From CAZLMG01 sp964560765 (GTDB taxonomy: Bacteria > Bdellovibrionota_B > Oligoflexia > Oligoflexales > CAZLMG01), in assembly GCA_964560765.1 (NCBI GenBank), contig CAZLMG010000049.1:1-29383 (forward strand): DNA of 29,383 nucleotides, given 5' to 3'. This document shows, piece after piece, positions 24,648-29,383 of the stretch. The notes beneath the pieces were generated by a model, which saw only the letters and a program-made list of their open reading frames with translations, was not told where the DNA came from and did no database searches. Made by a program: the position numbers and the translations under genes. Position 1 is the first letter of the stretch, and each line of letters starts with the position of its first letter.

Positions 24648-24653
24648 CCTCCT
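24648..24653 (-). promoter_or_regulatory. Strong Shine-Dalgarno fixing the start of the Hint prepilin-like gene
   Basis: AGGAGG on the minus strand overlaps the TAG stop of the upstream prepilin-like gene and sits 6 bases before the ATG at 24641. It rules out the longer frame that opens at 24689 and would hide the prepilin leader behind 16 basic residues. Confidence 0.75.
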
Positions 24654-25353
24654 ACTGCAAGAATTCGACGCCCTGCCTGGGCATCTCATCCCAAATCTCT
24701 AAATCTCGAACCTGCCAATGAATCTGTCCTTTCAGACTAAGTTTCGCCGTGCCAACCAGCAGGCTGACGTTATCGTTGGACACGCTTCTGACTTTGAACA
24801 CCGCACTTAATGCCCCATGCTTGCCGTTGCCGATAAGAAATCGACGAGTCGGTTGCGCGCTCGATACTACTTGAATCAGCCAACGGCGCGGTGGAGAGCA
24901 GACCGGCAGGCCGGGGAATTCCATTTCTGGGTGAGGAACGCTGACGGTGTTGCCGACAGTTTCGCAGATGTTCTCGAATCGATAGGTGCTGATTTGTGCC
25001 AGGTCCTGACTCGATCGCGCTTGGATGCTGAAGCCGCCGTACGTCGGGTTGGCGGCATCCAGATAGTCCACAGCATCATACAGCCCGACTCCGGTCTCGA
25101 CGTCGATCTGCGTGCGCCTTTGAAACGTGAGATGTAGGTAGCGGAACAGTAGCGCCATGTCTTCTGAGGCAGCTGCATTGTCAAACGTGAAGCGCTCTGC
25201 CTTCAAGGAGTGCGATATGACTGACATACCTAGTATTATTGCCATGGCAGATAAAGCCACGGACAGCACCAGACCTACCAAACCAATACCCATTTCTGAT
25301 GGATGCCGAGTCTCGGACGCAGGTGCGAGGCTTGCGGATGGGGTAGAGTTCAT
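24652..25353 (-). CDS. Prepilin-like minor pseudopilin (second of three)
   Basis: The 233-residue protein has a 22-residue hydrophilic leader ending in Gly 22, then a hydrophobic helix starting IGLVGLVLSVALSAMAIILG. This layout matches a class III signal peptide that leaves a mature N-terminal helix. Residue +5 is Gly instead of Glu, as tolerated in some minor pseudopilins such as GspK. The rest is a globular strand-rich domain with two cysteines (ENICETV and LPVCSPP) that probably pair. Its start overlaps the upstream gene by 4 bases (ATGA) with GGAGGTGAGGA just before, and its stop is 10 bases from the Hint gene, so the three are made together. The exact pilin class is not known. Confidence 0.72.
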   Translation of the reverse strand: MNSTPSASLAPASETRHPSEMGIGLVGLVLSVALSAMAIILGMSVISHSLKAERFTFDNAAASEDMALLFRYLHLTFQRRTQIDVETGVGLYDAVDYLDAANPTYGGFSIQARSSQDLAQISTYRFENICETVGNTVSVPHPEMEFPGLPVCSPPRRWLIQVVSSAQPTRRFLIGNGKHGALSAVFKVRSVSNDNVSLLVGTAKLSLKGQIHWQVRDLEIWDEMPRQGVEFLQ

Positions 25354-26084
25354 TCCTCACCTCCCACGGGCAACGAAAACCGAAAGGAGGTTCCATGGAC
25401 TTGATTGCCAGAGTTTTGAGTTGCCTGTGCTGCGAACCAAACCAAGGTGTAACGAATATCAAGCGATGGCGCCGTCTGCGCCGTCTGCGTCGGCCCCAGT
25501 ACCAGCAAGTCAAAGGGGCGAATGGAAAAGATCCCAAACACATGATAGCCGGCGTAGACACCGCTGGCATTCTCAAGTTTGACGGCAAAGTGCACACCAT
25601 ACGGAAAAGGCAACGCTGTGTCTTCCACACACCGGGTGCTGCATCCATATTCTCGCATGTATCGGCCGATCATATGCATTCGCTCTTCAAGGCTACCCAG
25701 CAATAGCCGACGGGTATCGGATGTGGCTGGCAACGCGGTCAAACGATTGAGCAGCTGCAGGACTCCGAGTGGAGAAAATGGCAGCATGGCGAAACTTGGG
25801 CCCTCCGTCGGCCGCAAGCGCTCCCACTCACGGGGCCATATTTTGTTGGCACCAATGCCCGACTGGACCAAAGCATAGATTTGATGTCGTAAGAGTCCCT
25901 CGTAGGATTGATCGATGGAGCGTGCATTCATAGATTGTTGGAAACGGGTGCTGTCGCCGCTGTATTGAAATAACCCCATGGCCACCAAGGCGATGGCTGC
26001 CATCGCCATGACCGCACCCGTCACCGAAAATCCAGCGGCGCCGGCTGGGACGGCATGCGGACGCTTGTTCTCATGGTTAGCCAT
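25350..26084 (-). CDS. Prepilin-like minor pseudopilin (first of three)
   Basis: The 244-residue protein has a basic leader ending AAG18, then FSVTGAVMAMAAIALVAMGLF. This is the most pilin-like of the three junctions (Gly before Phe), but again residue +5 is Gly 23, not Glu. The exported part includes a helix-rich half (LLGSLEERMHMIGRYMREYG), a close Cys pair (GCSTRC) and a strand-rich end (VHFAVKLENASGVYAGYHVFG). No named family was recognised. GAGG lies about 8 bases before the ATG. It is coupled to the next gene by ATGA and follows a 254-base gap after the helical-repeat gene. It probably forms part of a pilus-tip or type II/IV-like pseudopilin complex whose motor genes lie outside this window. 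Confidence 0.7.
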   Translation of the reverse strand: MANHENKRPHAVPAGAAGFSVTGAVMAMAAIALVAMGLFQYSGDSTRFQQSMNARSIDQSYEGLLRHQIYALVQSGIGANKIWPREWERLRPTEGPSFAMLPFSPLGVLQLLNRLTALPATSDTRRLLLGSLEERMHMIGRYMREYGCSTRCVEDTALPFPYGVHFAVKLENASGVYAGYHVFGIFSIRPFDLLVLGPTQTAQTAPSLDIRYTLVWFAAQATQNSGNQVHGTSFRFSLPVGGEE

Positions 26085-26190
26085 GGCTTGGACCTCTAAC
26101 GATGGATATGTCGTACTTTGAATGGACAGAGCAAATTCTAGTCCGAGGAACCTGGAGACGAGAATTGCAGGAGGAATTGGCGGTGAGGAC

Positions 26191-26218
26191 TGTCAAAAGC
26201 CCACTCTCGCAATTGCGA
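26191..26218 (-). promoter_or_regulatory. 12-base palindrome next to a consensus -35 hexamer
   Basis: TCGCAATTGCGA (26207-26218) is a perfect palindrome. Ten bases further along the minus strand is TTGACA (26196-26191), an exact -35 consensus. No AT-rich -10 is found at normal spacing, so an activator-dependent promoter or chance are both possible. It lies about 107 bases before the first prepilin-like start. Confidence 0.25.
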
Positions 26219-26338
26219 AAATGGGCGCAAGCGGGCGTCAATTTAGTGCTTTCAGTGGAGTTGTGGCGAGGGAAATGCTCGCCGGCAAGAATGCACGGCG
26301 CGTGCTGTATGCGCCCCAGGTTCCAGGCATCAAGGCTA

Positions 26339-27544
26339 CTACTTACCTCGGATAAACCAAGGCTTTTCCAAGAGATCGCTGACAATCCCCAACGGGTCTT
26401 CGATCTTGCCGTCGCTGAGACAAAGGCCGTAATTTCGATACTTCTGCAGCACTAGGTTGGACAGCGTTTGGAAGTGAGCGCGAGCCAACCACCTTGCTGC
26501 GGCGGCAAGCAACAGCAATTCCTTCTCTAAACTGATGATCTCGGATGTCTTTGCTAATGCGTTCTTCAAAGACTCAATCCGGTGCGTACCTGGAATAGCC
26601 GCATCATAGCAGTCTTCCAGAGCCACGAGACCCGCATGAATCACTCCAATGCTTCCCGCGCTAAGGATGCCATATCGCATCAACGTACTCATCCGCTGAA
26701 AGGAGTCCATATAGTTCTTTGCAGAGACCGCATAGGCGTATAATTTTGCTTCCGCGAGGTAGCTGGCCGCATGATGAGGATTCCCAGGTTTAGATAAGAG
26801 CTTAACTTCCAGAAGACTTCCGCCACGGGCAATCTTCAAACCCGCCTCTTCCCAGACGAGGTCATTCAGGGATGGCTCCTCGATGTCGCGGCAGCTACGC
26901 ACCTCGGCAGCGGTACGATCAGCATCATCCCATCGTCCCGAAATCCGATAGGCGTTCAACAACCCCAGCAGGCCACGTACGCGCAAATTTTCACTCGCCG
27001 CACTGTTTATGGCCTGCTGAAAATGATGGATGGCGGCCGAACCAAATCCAAGCCGCAAGTACCTTCGCGCCAGAGCCAACTCGTGGCTTACGGCGGCACC
27101 AGGAGCTTGATCCTGAGTGCCGTGAACCGCCAAATGCTGATCCCAGGCGGCTTGCCATGGATCACCTTGCAGCCAGTGTACCTGGCTCAGAATCATGTGA
27201 AATTCGCTGAGCAGATACGCCAGCCGCGACTTTCCAGGCAGAATGTTCTGAATCTTCAGTATCGAACGGACAGAGTCGCACAAACTGCGAATCTCACGAT
27301 CTTGCAACCCACCGCTGCGCACATGATGCACCAAAGCAGACATAGACAACACATAGGTGCGCAGTAGGCTGGCCGCGTCTGTCGCATCGCCGATCACATT
27401 CAGTTCAGCCGTGATGGCGGGGAGGCGAGAGGATGGACCACCACGCTCTTCCGCTGCCTGCAGAAACTCTCGCACTTCACGTTTGACCCGGTCGACCTCG
27501 CTGATCGTCCAGAACTGGTTTTTTAATTTCTTGACGGCACCCAT
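26339..27544 (-). CDS. Cytoplasmic helical-repeat (TPR-like) protein
   Basis: The 401-residue protein has no signal peptide and is almost wholly alpha-helical. TPR-like helix pairs are visible at about 150-240 (ELALARRYLRLGFGSAAIHH and LLGLLNAYRISGRWDDADR). The N-terminal part, with KKLKNQFWTISEVDRVKREV, may be a separate helical bundle. I recognise no family. Proteins of this layout often act as regulators or docking factors. I chose the ATG at 27544, which has CGGAGA about 8 bases upstream; the frame is open to 27709 but that extension has poor coding character. It lies upstream of and on the same strand as the three prepilin-like genes, 254 bases away, so it may regulate or serve them; this is contextual only. 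Confidence 0.72.
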   Translation of the reverse strand: MGAVKKLKNQFWTISEVDRVKREVREFLQAAEERGGPSSRLPAITAELNVIGDATDAASLLRTYVLSMSALVHHVRSGGLQDREIRSLCDSVRSILKIQNILPGKSRLAYLLSEFHMILSQVHWLQGDPWQAAWDQHLAVHGTQDQAPGAAVSHELALARRYLRLGFGSAAIHHFQQAINSAASENLRVRGLLGLLNAYRISGRWDDADRTAAEVRSCRDIEEPSLNDLVWEEAGLKIARGGSLLEVKLLSKPGNPHHAASYLAEAKLYAYAVSAKNYMDSFQRMSTLMRYGILSAGSIGVIHAGLVALEDCYDAAIPGTHRIESLKNALAKTSEIISLEKELLLLAAAARWLARAHFQTLSNLVLQKYRNYGLCLSDGKIEDPLGIVSDLLEKPWFIRGK

Positions 27545-27935
27545 TTCAATCGTCTCCGCGCGCCGATCGCGTGATGCTTCATGCCTAAGACCACCTAGCC
27601 CACACAAGGGATCGGAAAGAAATCGATGGGACTTGAGGGAGCTGTGACTCGCTAAGTACCCACGCCCACGCAAGTAATGAGTCTTCGTTCGGAAGCATTC
27701 TGCAGCCAACAGGATAACCGCTCAATAGTTCCTTTGATTACAAATGGTTGTATGATCTTTCGGATTCTGACACTTGAGCCTTAGTCACCCGGCCCCACCA
27801 AGTCTCGATACTTTTCATCTTTCAAATCTTGAACTTGAGGCGATCATCGGCGCCGCTAGATATGGCCAGCCCTTTGCAGAGAAGTCCGTACTCAACAAAA
27901 CTTGCGGACGCGTCTTTCGACGAGGAGCGAACAAC

Positions 27936-29273
27936 ATGCAAATCAACACATCTCACTTGGTGCACCGATTCGTCTTCGTCGCCATAGGCATCGCCTTGAC
28001 GGTGCCTCTTGCCGCCTGCAACCAGCAAGAGTCAAATACGGGCAAGGCGATGCGGGAAACCCGAATGGCTACCCATGCAGATACTGTAACAGCCACGGCT
28101 ACTGATATGACAATTCAGCAGGCCGTCATGTATATGACGGGCCACATCCTGCCGATTGAGTCGCTGCGGGACATTCAGAGCATGCTCGTTTCGGAGTCGA
28201 TGTCATTCGAGACGTTTGCCACAGAGCTCATGCAGACAAAACAGTCGCGGGAGTGGTTTTTGACGTTGCTGCTCGTGGCGTCACATCAGCAGGTCCCGAC
28301 AGAGCAACAACTTGAAACCTGGCTTGCATTCTATGAAAACGAACTTCAGGGGGACATGCTCGCTCTCATCACCAACTTGCTAGACGATCCTGCCGACCTG
28401 ACACTCGCCAGGGTGCAGGGCCTGAGCAACGCAGAAATCATTCGTTCCATGGCCACCAGCTTAAGCCAGGTGTTTCTTTTCTTTACGGACGATCATGACC
28501 ACCTTGCCGCTTCGATTTCGCCAGCCGTCATGGCCGATCTAAGCAAAATGGCCGAGGAAAATGCACCCTACCTATCTGTACGGGTTCTCTTGGCGGTCAT
28601 GCCAGAAATTGAGGCGCAAATTGATGCTTGGACTGCCAATGCGGCAGCGGCCGACGGACTCGCACTGGTGCGTAGTTTCACCATACAGCCAAATTTTTCT
28701 CGGAGTGTGCGGGGTGCCATTACGATCGTTCGTAGAGGCGGAGGTGGCGGGAGTCGTGGTGGTCGGACAATTCATATGCCATTCCCCAGCAGCAAACCGG
28801 CTTTGACTCCTAGCTGTCCTCCAAACGCGTATTGCGCCATGAAAATCAATGGCGGTACGACTCCGCTGCCCAGCGCTCCCATACCTCCCCTCGGAGGTGG
28901 TTGCGTCACTGCTGGCTATTTGGCCTTGTACGACGCAGCCTACGCGGGTGGAGGATCTTGCAGTGTCGTCTCGAATCCATCTTCACCAACTTGGCCGCCA
29001 GCCAGTCCAAGCTCGCCGAAAGTATGCTTGACAAGCGGCCTATATGCCGCTGGTGACTGTGTTGTCGATCTTCTAAAGCGGGCTACTCCCAATATAGACA
29101 AGCTACGACAGTTTGTCGCAGACGCAATAAGCACAGCCGCGGCAAGTGGGCCTCAGCCGACAGCGTCAGACGAGCCAGTACCAAATGACGATGATCTCTC
29201 GGAGTCTGACGAGCCAACGTCGGCACCTTCAGACGAGGCAGATCCAGGTTACTCGGGCGACTCGGAGGACTGA
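27936..29273 (+). CDS. Lipoprotein with Gly-rich hinge and acidic tail
   Basis: The 445-residue protein has a good signal peptide with lipobox LAAC (Cys 28). Residues 50-245 are helix-rich. A basic Gly-rich hinge (RRGGGGGSRGGR, about 266-277) follows. A Pro/Gly/Ser-rich part with six cysteines comes next (about 294-376), and the last 40 residues are a disordered Asp/Glu/Ser tail. I recognise no family. GAGGAG lies 8 bases before the ATG at 27936. A longer frame from a TTG at 27774 would place 54 residues before the signal peptide and is unlikely. It is divergent from the helical-repeat gene. The switch from basic hinge to acidic tail suggests a surface-exposed protein. Confidence 0.78.
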   Translation: MQINTSHLVHRFVFVAIGIALTVPLAACNQQESNTGKAMRETRMATHADTVTATATDMTIQQAVMYMTGHILPIESLRDIQSMLVSESMSFETFATELMQTKQSREWFLTLLLVASHQQVPTEQQLETWLAFYENELQGDMLALITNLLDDPADLTLARVQGLSNAEIIRSMATSLSQVFLFFTDDHDHLAASISPAVMADLSKMAEENAPYLSVRVLLAVMPEIEAQIDAWTANAAAADGLALVRSFTIQPNFSRSVRGAITIVRRGGGGGSRGGRTIHMPFPSSKPALTPSCPPNAYCAMKINGGTTPLPSAPIPPLGGGCVTAGYLALYDAAYAGGGSCSVVSNPSSPTWPPASPSSPKVCLTSGLYAAGDCVVDLLKRATPNIDKLRQFVADAISTAAASGPQPTASDEPVPNDDDLSESDEPTSAPSDEADPGYSGDSED

Positions 29274-29383
29274 GACGATCGGCTTCGCAATACCTGGCCA
29301 GGCTGACTGGAATCACCGGCAGGATAGAACTAGGGCCTGTCCCTGTTTACTGGTCAGCTAAGCAGCCACTGCAACCAGTGTTC
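29274..29383. other. Right-edge segment with no supported gene
   Basis: I see no gene in these 110 bases. Two short competing dyads occur: ACTGGT (29349) with ACCAGT (29374), and CACTG/CAGTG around 29367-29380. Neither has a T-run, so a terminator for the lipoprotein gene is not supported. Confidence 0.4.

Noticed and set aside
26077..26385. Minus-strand frame of 102 codons bridging the helical-repeat gene and the first prepilin-like gene
   Set aside because: It starts with TTG without a spaced Shine-Dalgarno, overlaps both neighbours and has a Ser/Arg/Cys-rich composition typical of non-coding sequence.
26102..26455. Plus-strand frame of 117 codons antisense to the end of the helical-repeat gene
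   Set aside because: No ribosome binding site, no recognisable family, and 117 bases lie inside a better-supported gene on the other strand.

Overview
This is a chromosomal stretch of a Gram-negative bacterium of moderate GC content. It carries many signal peptides and lipoboxes, several outer-membrane beta-barrels, TPR proteins, a PilZ protein, a sigma-54 type two-component pair and prepilin-like proteins. That mix fits a Bdellovibrionota/Oligoflexia-like or other former deltaproteobacterial lineage, but this is inference: no rRNA or other taxonomic marker is present. No tRNA, rRNA, CRISPR array or intact insertion sequence was seen.

Left part (1-3566): an unexplained 297-base edge, a MATCAP/DUF1704-type (QEGLA motif) putative metallopeptidase, a small PilZ c-di-GMP-binding protein, and on the opposite strand a UbiB/ABC1 atypical kinase whose 3' end overlaps the PilZ gene by 26 bases.

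Main plus-strand run (3723-11177): AMP nucleosidase, a compact single-POTRA Omp85-like barrel, an exported DUF4390-like protein, an NtrY-like histidine kinase, an NtrX/NtrC-like sigma-54 activator, a membrane-anchored coiled-coil protein and the tRNA methyltransferase TrmH. Overlaps of 4 to 17 bases join most of these genes, so they are probably co-transcribed. TrmH converges on an exported barrel-like protein, and the two genes share one CTAG as both stop codons.

Middle (12245-19726): a TPR protein with a degenerate receiver domain (the phospho-acceptor Asp is replaced by Arg), a small exported protein, and a minus-strand envelope operon of two lipoproteins, a FadL-like barrel, a membrane-anchored TPR protein and a third lipoprotein, ended by a clear intrinsic terminator at 14036-14061. 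Divergent from it is a von Willebrand A domain lipoprotein, followed by uracil-DNA glycosylase (ung).

Right part (21485-29383): the most unusual region. Three coupled minus-strand genes encode prepilin-like proteins, all without the usual Glu at +5. The last and largest ends in a Hint (hedgehog/intein-type) autoprocessing domain that keeps the catalytic N-terminal Cys and the block B TxxH but has lost the C-terminal His-Asn. Downstream is an exported glycine-zipper protein of unknown function; upstream are a helical-repeat protein and a divergent lipoprotein with an acidic tail. I regard the Hint-bearing pseudopilin locus as the best candidate for an undescribed system: a surface or pilus-tip protein that can cleave or covalently transfer its own N-terminal part.
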